Shown: piece after piece, positions 26,539 to 35,020 of the stretch
Layout of the letters: each line of letters begins with the position of its first letter
How positions within the stretch are numbered: position 1 is the stretch's first letter
Assembly: GCF_025336485.1 (NCBI RefSeq)
Contig: NZ_JAODAB010000001.1
Span: forward strand, 1-64,000
Direction of reading: 5' to 3'
DNA length: 64,000 nt
Source of the DNA: Pseudomonas citri
GTDB lineage: Bacteria; Pseudomonadota; Gammaproteobacteria; Pseudomonadales; Pseudomonadaceae
The notes under the pieces: generated by a model
Told to the model about the DNA's origin: nothing
The model's input: only the letters and a program-made list of their open reading frames with translations
The model's database searches: none
Translations under genes and position numbers: made by a program

Positions 26539-26928
26539 ATGCCACTGTTAAAAATCGATGTCGTAGAAGGCCGCTCCGATGAAGCAATCCAGCGGCTGCT
26601 GGATACGACTCATCGCGCCATGGTAGACGCGTTCCAGGTACCGGAACGTGATCGTTACCAGATTCTCAACGAGCATGCCCCCAATCGCATGATTGTCCAG
26701 GACACGGGACTGGGCTTCGAGCGAACCGATCAGGTTATCGTCATTACCGTCATCAGCCGACCACGCAGTGTCGAAATGAAAAAGCAGTTCTACTCGCAGC
26801 TGACTGAGGGGCTCAAACGTAACTGCGGCATCGCATCGACAGATGTGATGGTTTCGATCATAACCAACGCCGATGAAGATTGGAGTTTTGGCCTGGGCCA
26901 GGCTCAATTCCTTACAGGTGAGCTCTGA
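26539..26928 (+). CDS. Malonate semialdehyde decarboxylase-like tautomerase (copy 2)
   Basis: 129 residues including Met, after an AGAAGAGG ribosome site 29 bp behind the NMO stop, so surely one transcript with it. Pro1, Asp37, Arg73, Arg75 and Trp114 are kept as in MSAD. It diverges clearly from copy 1 at 23806 (for example Q-I-L-N-E-H for Q-S-V-T-Q-H), so the two may differ in substrate. Together with NMO it would turn propionate-3-nitronate into acetaldehyde, CO2 and nitrite. Confidence 0.85.
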   Translation: MPLLKIDVVEGRSDEAIQRLLDTTHRAMVDAFQVPERDRYQILNEHAPNRMIVQDTGLGFERTDQVIVITVISRPRSVEMKKQFYSQLTEGLKRNCGIASTDVMVSIITNADEDWSFGLGQAQFLTGEL

Positions 26929-26974
26929 CTCGCGTAACGCAACATACTGGAGGAGCCCCCGCTACCTCCAGTAC

Positions 26975-27922
26975 CTATCTCGCCGGAGCTGAAACAAAGC
27001 CGCCGGTGAATGCATCGCGCAACCAGGCAATAAAAACACTTGCCGCCCGCGGTACATTCGCAGAATAAGGCCGGATCGCAAACAAATACGAAGCAAACGC
27101 CCCGGTAGACTCCCAGTCGGGCATGACTTCAACGAGCCCACCGTCGCGCAGTGCCGCTTGCGCACTGAAATCCGGCAGCAAGGCGATCCCCAATCCGCAG
27201 AGCGCCGCCTCGCGCAACGCCTCACTGTTATTCGCGGAAAATATGCCATTGACCGGCACCGTCGTACGCGGGTGATTATGTCCCGCGCCACGCGGCACAA
27301 AGTGCCAGGCCGGCTGATCCTGGCGGGGGTAGTACAGGCAATCCTGATCGACCAGCATGTGGGGCTCCGTTGGTGAGCCCCGACGCTGCAAGTACGCACG
27401 ACTGGCAACCAATAGCGTGCGTGTGCGACAAAGCGGCCAGGCTACATGAGTATCGGGCGGCGTCTCCGTATGTCGAATGGCAAGGTCAAACCCCTCCATC
27501 GCCAGAGCATTGATGTTGTCCGACATGGACAGTTCGATACGGATATCCGGATAGGCTTGAAAGAAACTTGCCAGCCTGGGTACCAGTTGCTGCCTGGATA
27601 ACGCAACCGGCGCGGTCACTCGAAGCAATCCCCGGGGCGTTTGCGCAAGATCCTGAACGCCGGCAAAGCTATGTGCGATCGTCCCGAACGCCACACGGGT
27701 TTCCTCGACCAGGCCACGACCGGCATCCGTAAGCCGCACGCTGCGCGTGGTTCGCCGCACCAGGGTCACGCCCGCTTGCCTCTCCAGTTCGGCAATGTGC
27801 TGGCTCATCGCAGCCTTGCTGATCCCCAGACGACGCGCCGCCGCTGTAAAACTTCCCTGCTCAGCCAGCACGGTCAACCAATGGAGTTGATTCCAAGGGG
27901 TGTCGAAAAGGGATTTTTTCAT
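26975..27922 (-). CDS. LysR family transcriptional regulator
   Basis: 315 residues with the HTH at 20-45 (F-T-A-A-A-R-R-L-G-I-S-K-A-A-M-S-Q-H-I-A) and a LysR effector domain of the DmlR/CrgA-like type. It is divergent from mmsA over 115 bp, with the dyad ATTGTT-N10-AACAAT just upstream of its start, so it probably regulates mmsA and itself. Confidence 0.88.
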   Translation of the reverse strand: MKKSLFDTPWNQLHWLTVLAEQGSFTAAARRLGISKAAMSQHIAELERQAGVTLVRRTTRSVRLTDAGRGLVEETRVAFGTIAHSFAGVQDLAQTPRGLLRVTAPVALSRQQLVPRLASFFQAYPDIRIELSMSDNINALAMEGFDLAIRHTETPPDTHVAWPLCRTRTLLVASRAYLQRRGSPTEPHMLVDQDCLYYPRQDQPAWHFVPRGAGHNHPRTTVPVNGIFSANNSEALREAALCGLGIALLPDFSAQAALRDGGLVEVMPDWESTGAFASYLFAIRPYSANVPRAASVFIAWLRDAFTGGFVSAPAR

Positions 27923-27929
27923 GAATGTT

Positions 27930-27951
27930 ATTGTTTGCCATGGTGAACAAT
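27930..27951. promoter_or_regulatory. Dyad ATTGTT-N10-AACAAT, candidate LysR operator
   Basis: Perfect 6-bp arms centred on CCATGG in the LysR/mmsA divergent promoter region. Confidence 0.45.
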
Positions 27952-28037
27952 GAGTTCAATAGTAGACGACTAGGCGCCCCCCTGCACTCTTCCTACACTC
28001 CCGATGGTTCCCCCACCCCCCTCATCGGAGAGATTGC

Positions 28038-29555
28038 ATGACGGATCCTATTTCCCCAATCGATCACTACATCCACGGTCGTCACGTTCCGAATACGTCC
28101 GGGCGCTCGCAAGACGTATTCAACCCGGCCAGCGGCATGGTCACCGGCCGTGCGGGCCTGGCCGGAGTCGATCAGGTCAACGCCGCCGTGCAGTCAGCCG
28201 CCGACGCATTTCCCAAGTGGGCCGACACGCCGCCGATACGCCGTGCTCGCGTCATGTTCAAGTTTCTCGAACTGCTGAACAAACACCGCGACGAACTCGC
28301 CCGGTTGATCACGGCGGAGCACGGCAAAGTGTTCACCGATGCCCAGGGCGAAGTCTCCCGGGGGATCGACATCGTGGAGTTCGCCTGTGGCATGCCTCAG
28401 CTGTTAAAAGGCGATTTCACCGAGCAAGTGTCGACCGGAATGGACAACTGGACCCTCCGCCAACCGCTGGGTGTCGTGGCCGGCATCACACCGTTCAACT
28501 TCCCGGTGATGGTGCCCATGTGGATGTTCCCGGTCGCCATCGCGGCGGGCAACACTTTCGTGCTCAAGCCCAGCCCGACCGATCCGTCACCGTCGTTGTT
28601 CATTGCCGACCTGTTCAAGCAAGCCGGTTTGCCGGACGGCGTGTTCAATGTCGTACAAGGCGACAAGGAAGCGGTCGACGCCTTACTCGATCACCCCGAA
28701 GTCAAAGCCGTGAGCTTTGTCGGATCGACACCGATCGCCAACTACATCTACGAAACCGGTGCCCGCCACGGCAAGCGCGTGCAGGCGCTGGGCGGCGCGA
28801 AAAACCACATGGTGGTGATGCCTGACGCCGACATCGACCAGGTGGTCGATGCGCTGATCGGTGCGGCCTTCGGCTCTGCCGGCGAACGTTGCATGGCGAT
28901 CTCGGTGGCGGTATTTGTCGGTGATGTCGCCGACAAAGTCATGCCGAAACTGGTGGAGCGCACCCGGGCATTGAAGATTCTCAACGGCATGAACCTGACG
29001 GCCGAAATGGGCCCGATTGTGTCGAAAGCGGCTCACCATCGCATCACTGGCTACATCGAACAAGGCATTGCCGAAGGCGCGCAAATGCTGGTCGACGGTC
29101 GCGATTTCCGGGGCACCGAGGCAGGCGAAGGTTGCGAGGGTGGCTTCTGGCTGGGCGGCACGATTTTCGACCACGTGACCCCGCAAATGAGCATCTACAA
29201 GGACGAGATCTTCGGTCCCGTATTGGGTTGCCTACGGGTCAACGACTTGAAGGAAGCCGTTGACTTGATCAACGCACACGAATTCGGCAACGGCGTCGCC
29301 TGCTTCACCCGCGACGGCAGCGTGGCCCGGGAGTTCAGCCGGCGCATCCAGGTCGGGATGGTCGGGATCAACGTCCCGATCCCGGTACCCATGGCGTGGC
29401 ACGGTTTCGGCGGCTGGAAGCGCAGCCTGTTCGGCGACATGCATGCGTATGGCGAAGAAGGCATGCGCTTCTACACCAAGCAGAAGTCGATCATGCAGCG
29501 CTGGCCCGAAAGCATCGACAAGGGTGCCGAGTTCGTGATGCCGACGGCGAAATAG
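28038..29555 (+). CDS. mmsA: CoA-acylating (methyl)malonate-semialdehyde dehydrogenase
   Basis: 505 residues. ALDH core with Asn154 (T-P-F-N-F-P) and nucleophile Cys285 (G-E-R-C-M-A). The general-base Glu is absent (A-L-G-G-A-K-N-H instead of E-L-G-G-K), as in CoA-dependent MSDH. Arg108 and Arg284 correspond to the carboxylate-binding arginines of that family. MmsA turns methylmalonate or malonate semialdehyde into propionyl- or acetyl-CoA. Near the NMO and MSAD-like genes it offers a second, CoA-forming exit for malonate semialdehyde. Valine or beta-alanine catabolism is the ordinary alternative. Confidence 0.9.
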   Translation: MTDPISPIDHYIHGRHVPNTSGRSQDVFNPASGMVTGRAGLAGVDQVNAAVQSAADAFPKWADTPPIRRARVMFKFLELLNKHRDELARLITAEHGKVFTDAQGEVSRGIDIVEFACGMPQLLKGDFTEQVSTGMDNWTLRQPLGVVAGITPFNFPVMVPMWMFPVAIAAGNTFVLKPSPTDPSPSLFIADLFKQAGLPDGVFNVVQGDKEAVDALLDHPEVKAVSFVGSTPIANYIYETGARHGKRVQALGGAKNHMVVMPDADIDQVVDALIGAAFGSAGERCMAISVAVFVGDVADKVMPKLVERTRALKILNGMNLTAEMGPIVSKAAHHRITGYIEQGIAEGAQMLVDGRDFRGTEAGEGCEGGFWLGGTIFDHVTPQMSIYKDEIFGPVLGCLRVNDLKEAVDLINAHEFGNGVACFTRDGSVAREFSRRIQVGMVGINVPIPVPMAWHGFGGWKRSLFGDMHAYGEEGMRFYTKQKSIMQRWPESIDKGAEFVMPTAK

Positions 29556-29576
29556 CGACTCGGCAACGATCGCATG

Positions 29577-29621
29577 GGGCCTGGCACACCGACCTTGGCA
29601 GTGGGCGCCAGGCCCTTCCTT
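29577..29621 (+). terminator. Terminator after mmsA
   Basis: GGGCCTGGC (29577-29585) pairs with GCCAGGCCC (29607-29615), followed by TTCCTTCC. Confidence 0.6.
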
Positions 29622-29766
29622 CCTCTTCTATGAAAACACGCTCCGGCCTTTCATTCAGGGCAGAAAGAAGGTTCGCGCGCGATGGAAAAACGTGCCACTC
29701 AACATCTCAGGTTGAAGCACCAAGCGCTAATGACCGATTACTAATAACAAAATAACCGGAGAAAAC

Positions 29767-31167
29767 ATGCTTGAAGCATTGGGTATTACAGCCAGCCTCG
29801 CCTTGCTGATCTACTTCGCCTACAGGGGCTATTCGGTCATCGTTTTTGCGCCGATTTTTGCCCTGCTTGCGGCGCTGACGCAAGGGTTGCCACTGATGCC
29901 GACCTATACCGAACTGTTCATGGTCAAGGCAGCCGTCTATGTCAAAAACTTTTTCCCCATCTTTCTGCTGGGTGCAGTCTTCGGCAAAATCATGGAAGAG
30001 AGTGGCATGGCAAAGTCGATTGCCAGCGCCTTGATTCGCTCCCTGGGGCCTCGTCGCGCGGTATTGTCCACGGTCCTGTCAGCGGCACTGCTGACGTATG
30101 GGGGCGTGAGCATGTTCGTGGTGGTGTTCGCGGTCTATCCGTTTGCAGCAGCCCTGTTCAGGGAAGCGGATATTCCCAAGAAGTTGATTCCTGCCACCAT
30201 TGTCCTGGGAGCGTTCACGTTCACCATGGATAGCCTGCCGGGCTCCCCGCAAATCCAGAACATCATTCCCAGCAAATTCTTCGGAACGACCATCTATGCC
30301 GGCCCTTACCTGGGTATCTTCATTGCCCTGGTGATGTTTGCCACCGGCATGCTGTGGCTGACCCACCGCGTCAACAAGGCACGCGCCAATGGCGAGGGAT
30401 ACGGCGATCACACGCTGAACGAACCGCAACTGGCCAACCTGAAGCTGCCCTCCTGGCGGATTTCCCTGCTGCCCCTGGTGGCGGTCCTGGTGATCAACTA
30501 CATCGGTAACAAGGTGGTTGAGTGGGACCCGGACATGCTCAACCTGATCATCGACATGCACCTGCCCCTGGCAGCCACCTCGATCAAAACGGTCATCAGC
30601 ACCTGGTCATTGATCATCGCCGTGACAGTGGGCATCGCCATCGCCTGTTCGGTCGGCTTTTTCACCATGCCCAAGGGCTCGATGAGCAAAGCCATCAACC
30701 TGGGTGCCGTGGGTTCGCTGCTGGCGATCATGAACGTCGCGTCGGAGGTGGGCTACGGCAATGTGATCGCTGCGCTACCGGGCTTCAAGTCGATCATTTC
30801 CGGCGTCATGGCCATGAACATCGGCGGCGATAATCCCCTGACATCGATGGCCGTCACGATCAACATCATTTGTGGCATCACCGCCTCGGCATCCGGGGGT
30901 GTTTCGATTGCCCTGGATCTGTTCAGCACGATGTGGATGGACTGGGCCGCCGCCGTAAACATGTCCCCCGAAATTTTGCATCGGTTTGCCTCCATTGCGT
31001 CCGGCGGTTTCGACACCGGGCCACACAATGGCGCAATCATCACCCTGTTGGCGGTTTGTGGTTTGACTCACAAACAGTCGTACCCGGACATTTTCGCGAT
31101 CACCCTGCTGAAAGTTCTTATGGTCGGCATCGCACTGGTTTTCGTCAGCGTTCTGGGCATTGCCTGA
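29767..31167 (+). CDS. GntP-family permease
   Basis: 466 residues, about 12-14 helices, of the gluconate:H+ symporter (GntP) family, with motifs N-F-F-P-I-F-L-L-G-A-V-F-G-K, L-T-Y-G-G-V-S-M-F-V-V-V-F and F-D-T-G-P-H-N-G-A-I-I-T-L-L. Relatives carry gluconate, D-serine, hydroxybutyrate or other small hydroxy acids. The GlcG/HbpS-like gene follows after 22 bp. It lies 211 bp behind mmsA, beyond a terminator, so it may be a separate unit. Confidence 0.87.
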   Translation: MLEALGITASLALLIYFAYRGYSVIVFAPIFALLAALTQGLPLMPTYTELFMVKAAVYVKNFFPIFLLGAVFGKIMEESGMAKSIASALIRSLGPRRAVLSTVLSAALLTYGGVSMFVVVFAVYPFAAALFREADIPKKLIPATIVLGAFTFTMDSLPGSPQIQNIIPSKFFGTTIYAGPYLGIFIALVMFATGMLWLTHRVNKARANGEGYGDHTLNEPQLANLKLPSWRISLLPLVAVLVINYIGNKVVEWDPDMLNLIIDMHLPLAATSIKTVISTWSLIIAVTVGIAIACSVGFFTMPKGSMSKAINLGAVGSLLAIMNVASEVGYGNVIAALPGFKSIISGVMAMNIGGDNPLTSMAVTINIICGITASASGGVSIALDLFSTMWMDWAAAVNMSPEILHRFASIASGGFDTGPHNGAIITLLAVCGLTHKQSYPDIFAITLLKVLMVGIALVFVSVLGIA

Positions 31168-31189
31168 TCGCCCCTCGGAGAATGATGCA

Positions 31190-31612
31190 ATGAGTCGTCT
31201 TTTTGATTTGAACGCTTCGCAAGCATTGATTGCCGAAGCCACCCGCATGGCGGGAAAAGAATACAACCGTCCCATCAGTGTTGCGGTGTGTGATGCCAAT
31301 GGCTTGCTGGTTGCCTTCGCACGCGAACCCGATGCGCCGATCCGCACCATCGCAATTGCTCAGGGCAAGGCTTACACCGCTGCCCGGATGGGAGTGGAAA
31401 CCTCGTCTTTCCATGAGCGCTTGCAGCGTGAGCAACTGCGCCCCGACGATTTCTGCGATGCAGGTCTGACCGCCCTGCCGGGAGGGGCGCACATCTGTGA
31501 TGCGACAGGCAAGACAGTCGGGGCAATAGGTATCAGCGGTCTGACCGCGGCCCAGGATCAAATCATCGCTACAGCAGTGGCAAGACAGTGGGGTCAACGC
31601 CAGCCGGCTTGA
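31190..31612 (+). CDS. GlcG/HbpS-like protein (DUF336)
   Basis: 140 residues from the ATG at 31190; an upstream in-frame start at 31160 overlaps the permease. The single domain has the family pattern (I-S-V-A-V-C-D-A-N-G-L-L-V-A-F, G-K-A-Y-T-A-A-R-M, G-A-I-G-I-S-G). GlcG/HbpS proteins bind heme or cobalamin-like ligands, or act as accessory proteins in diol and glycolate pathways. It is probably co-transcribed with the GntP permease. Role unknown. Confidence 0.83.
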   Translation: MSRLFDLNASQALIAEATRMAGKEYNRPISVAVCDANGLLVAFAREPDAPIRTIAIAQGKAYTAARMGVETSSFHERLQREQLRPDDFCDAGLTALPGGAHICDATGKTVGAIGISGLTAAQDQIIATAVARQWGQRQPA

Positions 31613-31637
31613 GGCCGCTGGCGCTACTCCCTGGACA

Positions 31638-32732
31638 TCAGTTGCCGCTATCGCCCAGCTTGAGCGGCTCGCGTCTCTCAAGCTGGTCGACAACGGCGCT
31701 TTGTACGTCGGTCGATGCTTGAGGCTCATGCCAGATGCGTTGCCACATCGCGGTCGTGTTGCGCTGTACTCTTTCGATGTAATCGTCGCCCAGGCTCCGA
31801 GGAACGATTTCACGCCAGCGACCCTCAACCTGCTCTGCAACGACAAAGTTGAAGCTGTAGACCGGTTCCAGCCCCATGCGCAGGTCGCTGAGTACCAGCC
31901 GGCCATCCACCACCTGGGCGCGCATGAAGCCGCGGTTGAACCACTGCAGACGCTTTACGGCTGGGATATCACTGGCCTGGCGCAACGCTTCCACGTCCGA
32001 AGCATGAGCCGCGAAGTGCATCTGCCCGCGGTCAGCCACCACCGAACGGTCCCCCACTACATAACCTTCAGGGGTCATCGCCACCACCCGCCACAGCAGG
32101 GTGTTAAAAGGCATAGGTACCGAGAACCGGGGAGCATCCCCCAACCCAAGGACGGTCAGGCTCTGTTGCGCCGCACGCTCGACCTGCGCCTTGGCCAGCA
32201 GGGTCCAGCCCAGGTAACCGCTGCTGATCACCAAGGCGACCGTCAGTACCTTATCCGCCCATCGCCGGGACCCACCGAACCAGGCCAGCAGGCACCCCAG
32301 CAACAGTGGAGCCGTATAAACCGGATCGATGATAAAGACGCTCGAGCCCATCGTCGGCGATGGCCGCAACGGCCACCACAATTGGGTGCCGTAGGTCGTG
32401 AAGGCATCCAGGAGCGGGTGGGTCACCAAGGCCAGTTGAATCGCCCAGAACCACCGCACAGGTGCCTGGGCCACCCGCCCGCGACCAAGACGCTTGAACG
32501 CCCACCAGATCAGCGCGGCCACCCAGGGAAGGACCAGCAACGAGTGGCTGAAACTGCGATGTTCGGTCATGACCGCCACCGGATCGGTGGCCGAGAAGCC
32601 CAGCCAGAGAGCATCCAGATCCGGTAAGGTGCCCAATGCCGCACCCGCCAGCAAGGCGGCACGGCGATGGCCGGAGGGAGCGATGATGGCGGCAACGGTG
32701 CCGCCCAATACCACCTGGGATAAAGAATCCAT
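31638..32732 (-). CDS. Membrane-bound metal-dependent hydrolase (YdjM-like, DUF457)
   Basis: 364 residues from the ATG at 32732, which has GGAAAGAT upstream; the frame extends to 32810 without a ribosome site. The N-terminal half has four to five helices and the metal motifs T-L-P-D-L-D and H-R-S-F-S-H-S. The C-terminal third is soluble. YdjM-type proteins are inner membrane proteins of unclear role, LexA-regulated in E. coli. No link to the neighbours is evident. Confidence 0.82.
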   Translation of the reverse strand: MDSLSQVVLGGTVAAIIAPSGHRRAALLAGAALGTLPDLDALWLGFSATDPVAVMTEHRSFSHSLLVLPWVAALIWWAFKRLGRGRVAQAPVRWFWAIQLALVTHPLLDAFTTYGTQLWWPLRPSPTMGSSVFIIDPVYTAPLLLGCLLAWFGGSRRWADKVLTVALVISSGYLGWTLLAKAQVERAAQQSLTVLGLGDAPRFSVPMPFNTLLWRVVAMTPEGYVVGDRSVVADRGQMHFAAHASDVEALRQASDIPAVKRLQWFNRGFMRAQVVDGRLVLSDLRMGLEPVYSFNFVVAEQVEGRWREIVPRSLGDDYIERVQRNTTAMWQRIWHEPQASTDVQSAVVDQLERREPLKLGDSGN

Positions 32733-32906
32733 CAGTAAATCTTTCCATCCTGGTTTTCGAAGTGATAGTAGATTGGATGAGCAGCCGGCTTCCGGTGGCC
32801 CTCCTATCAAAGGGCCGATTGTGTCGATGCATCGGTAAAAGACGGCTGCCAGGCGGACCGCGAACGAATGCCGCCCCGCCCGGAGGCTGCTTGATTTCCT
32901 TGTGTC

Positions 32907-33152
32907 CTACGGTTGTTTATCGACCCAGTACCTGTTCGCCGCCGCTACTGTCGCGAACTCTGCCGCAACCACCTGGGAGATGCGTATGAGCATGTCAGCA
33001 TCGTTGGCATAGACATCGCGAAGTCTGTTGCGGACGGCTTCATCGGGTTGTGTGGCCTTGATCACCAGGCGAGCCATTTTCAACGCCAGTTGCCTTCCCT
33101 CCTCGGGTGTTGCCGTTATCAGTGTGTTATTCGGGACAAGTGAGATGCTCAT
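32907..33152 (-). CDS. Small hypothetical protein
   Basis: 81 residues from the ATG at 33152, preceded by AGAGGA; an upstream start at 33209 is less likely. It is mostly helical with charged residues (G-R-Q-L-A-L-K-M-A-R-L-V-I-K, D-M-L-I-R-I-S-Q-V-V-A-A-E-F). No signal peptide or known motif. The upstream gap has a dyad (33222-33241). I do not recognise the family. Confidence 0.6.
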   Translation of the reverse strand: MSISLVPNNTLITATPEEGRQLALKMARLVIKATQPDEAVRNRLRDVYANDADMLIRISQVVAAEFATVAAANRYWVDKQP

Positions 33153-33221
33153 GGGTTGAATCCTCTGTTGATTGAGTATCACGGGATGAAAGCAGGGACT
33201 TTCTTGCACTCAAGTATAATT

Positions 33222-33241
33222 ATGACAATTAAATGTGTCAT
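33222..33241. promoter_or_regulatory. Dyad ATGACA-N8-TGTCAT
   Basis: Perfect 6-bp arms in AT-rich DNA upstream of the small hypothetical gene. It resembles the GACAAT-N4-ATTGTC site at 22680 with mismatches. Confidence 0.35.
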
Positions 33242-33258
33242 TATTGCTTAACCTGAAA

Positions 33259-33939
33259 TCAGAAACCCTTTCCAGCATGCTTTTGCAACCACTTCGCCCG
33301 CTCGGACAGGCGCGCTCCCCAGTCAGCCGCCAGCCCCGGCGCTGATGCAAGCGCCAGCAGCTCGTCAATGTCAGGTCGATGCGATAACTGCACCTGCCAG
33401 AACCAGTCGATGGAGAAGCGCTCGGTGTGCCGTTCCAGTAATTCGATCTGGCTGCCCGCTTCGATAAAGCCTGGTTGGAGGACCCGGTAGTACCAACCAG
33501 TAATCCGCTCATTGGCGACGAACATCGACATGTGCTCGGCATCGAAACGATGATTGATCTTCCAGCACGGGCTACGCGGCTGGGACACCTGCATTACGCT
33601 GGTACCGATCCGGAACACGTCACCCACGTAAACGTTGCACTCAGAGAGCCCGAACGCCGAGATATTCTCCCCCAGGCTACCCGCCAGCAATTGCTCGGCA
33701 CTCTGCCCAAAGGCTTGTGCCAGGCGCGCATAATTCTGCGCTGCATACTGATGGACGGCCTTCTCCGGACCGCCATGCACGCGGGTATCGCCGTGCTGGT
33801 CTCCGACGATGCCGTGCAGCTCCACGCGCGCGGCCTCTGTGAGAGAGCGCTTGAAAATTCCCGTGCATTGTCCTTCGGGCTTTAGCAGCTCCAGACCGCC
33901 GGCAAAGACACGCTCGATTGTTGAAGTCAATGTCATCAT
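33259..33939 (-). CDS. MOSC domain protein (YiiM-like)
   Basis: 226 residues with the MOSC core (H-G-I-V-G-D-Q-H-G-D, H-G-G-P-E-K-A-V-H-Q-Y, G-S-L-G-E-N-I-S), the conserved cysteine in P-R-S-P-C-W-K-I and a C-terminal 3-alpha domain. YiiM reduces N-hydroxylated bases such as 6-hydroxylaminopurine with molybdenum cofactor. Divergent from a LysR gene. The start could be either of two adjacent ATGs (33939 or 33936). Confidence 0.87.
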   Translation of the reverse strand: MMTLTSTIERVFAGGLELLKPEGQCTGIFKRSLTEAARVELHGIVGDQHGDTRVHGGPEKAVHQYAAQNYARLAQAFGQSAEQLLAGSLGENISAFGLSECNVYVGDVFRIGTSVMQVSQPRSPCWKINHRFDAEHMSMFVANERITGWYYRVLQPGFIEAGSQIELLERHTERFSIDWFWQVQLSHRPDIDELLALASAPGLAADWGARLSERAKWLQKHAGKGF

Positions 33940-33997
33940 CGGGCCCTGCGCTCGTCATCCGGTTTCGGCCACTTTACTTAGCTTGGCGGAAAACCGT

Positions 33998-34030
33998 AAA
34001 GTGATCGTTAAACATACATACAATCACTTT
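33998..34030. promoter_or_regulatory. Dyad AAAGTGAT-N17-ATCACTTT, candidate LysR operator
   Basis: Perfect 8-bp arms (33998-34005, 34023-34030) in the MOSC/LysR divergent gap, 21 bp before the LysR ATG at 34052. Confidence 0.5.
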
Positions 34031-34051
34031 TAATGATCCATGGAGGCTTTC

Positions 34052-34939
34052 ATGGAAATGCGCCAGCTGAAGATTTTCTGCGCAGTGGCCGACTTAGGCA
34101 GTTTCACCGCCGCGGCGATGCAGGTGAATACCGTGCAGTCCAACGTCACCATGCGCGTGAAGGAGCTGGAAGCCGAACTCAATCGAGAGTTGTTCATCCG
34201 CAAGAAATCCGGGGTTGTGCTCACCTCGGCGGGCGAGACATTCCTCGGCTATGCGCGTCGCATCCTGCAATTGACCGAAGAAAGCCGCAACGTCTTGAGG
34301 GACACCGGCAGCCCGACGGGGTTGTTGCGGCTGGGGTCGATGGAAACCACGGCCGCCATTCGCTTACCACAAGTGTTGACCAAGTACCGCGAACAGTACC
34401 CCCAGGTCCACTTATCGTTGCAGACCGGGACCACGGTCGAACTGATCAAGGCGGTTGAAACGCACCGACTCGATGGCGCCTTCGTCGGCGGTTTCCATCA
34501 GAACCCGGCCCTGGCCCAGGAAGAAGTGTTCCTGGAGGAACTGGTGCTGGTCAGCAGTAGCCAGTTCGATTCATTGCCGATGCTGATGGAAAAGATGCCC
34601 CAGCAAACGGTGCTGGTGTTCCGCACTGGCTGCTTCTATCGTTCGACCCTCGAGAACTGGTTCTACCAGGTCGGTCTGGTGCCCAACCAGATCATGGAAC
34701 TGGGTACCCTCGATGGCATCCTGTCATGCGTCGCCGCTGGTATGGGCGTGACCCTGCTGCCCAGGGCCATCGCGGAAAACTGCAGCGTCCGACATGGAAT
34801 CCGCTGGCACACACTGCCGCCGGAATTCGCCAACGTTTCCACCGTATTCATCCGCCGCAATGACTCGATGATCACCTCGGCGATGAGTGCATTCATTGAA
34901 TTGGCGCAACAACAGGTTGCCCGGCAGGCGAATCCGTAG
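34052..34939 (+). CDS. LysR family transcriptional regulator
   Basis: 295 residues from the ATG at 34052, which has GGAGG at 34042-34046; an in-frame ATG at 34040 would be too close to that site. The HTH is F-T-A-A-A-M-Q-V-N-T-V-Q-S-N-V-T-M-R-V-K. Pattern and effector domain resemble the LysR at 24425. It is convergent with the NMO/cytochrome b561/ActP operon, and divergent from MOSC. Confidence 0.87.
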   Translation: MEMRQLKIFCAVADLGSFTAAAMQVNTVQSNVTMRVKELEAELNRELFIRKKSGVVLTSAGETFLGYARRILQLTEESRNVLRDTGSPTGLLRLGSMETTAAIRLPQVLTKYREQYPQVHLSLQTGTTVELIKAVETHRLDGAFVGGFHQNPALAQEEVFLEELVLVSSSQFDSLPMLMEKMPQQTVLVFRTGCFYRSTLENWFYQVGLVPNQIMELGTLDGILSCVAAGMGVTLLPRAIAENCSVRHGIRWHTLPPEFANVSTVFIRRNDSMITSAMSAFIELAQQQVARQANP

Positions 34940-34960
34940 GACACGCCACGCGCAAAGGGA

Positions 34961-34995
34961 AACGGCTCGGCGGATATCACCGAGCCGTTCGTTTT
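34961..34995 (+). terminator. Rho-independent terminator
   Basis: AACGGCTCGG (34961-34970) pairs with CCGAGCCGTT (34980-34989), then CGTTTT. It ends the LysR transcript; the convergent operon ends just beyond. Confidence 0.8.
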
Positions 34996-35020
34996 CCCCG
35001 GGCAGGATCAGGAAAATATT

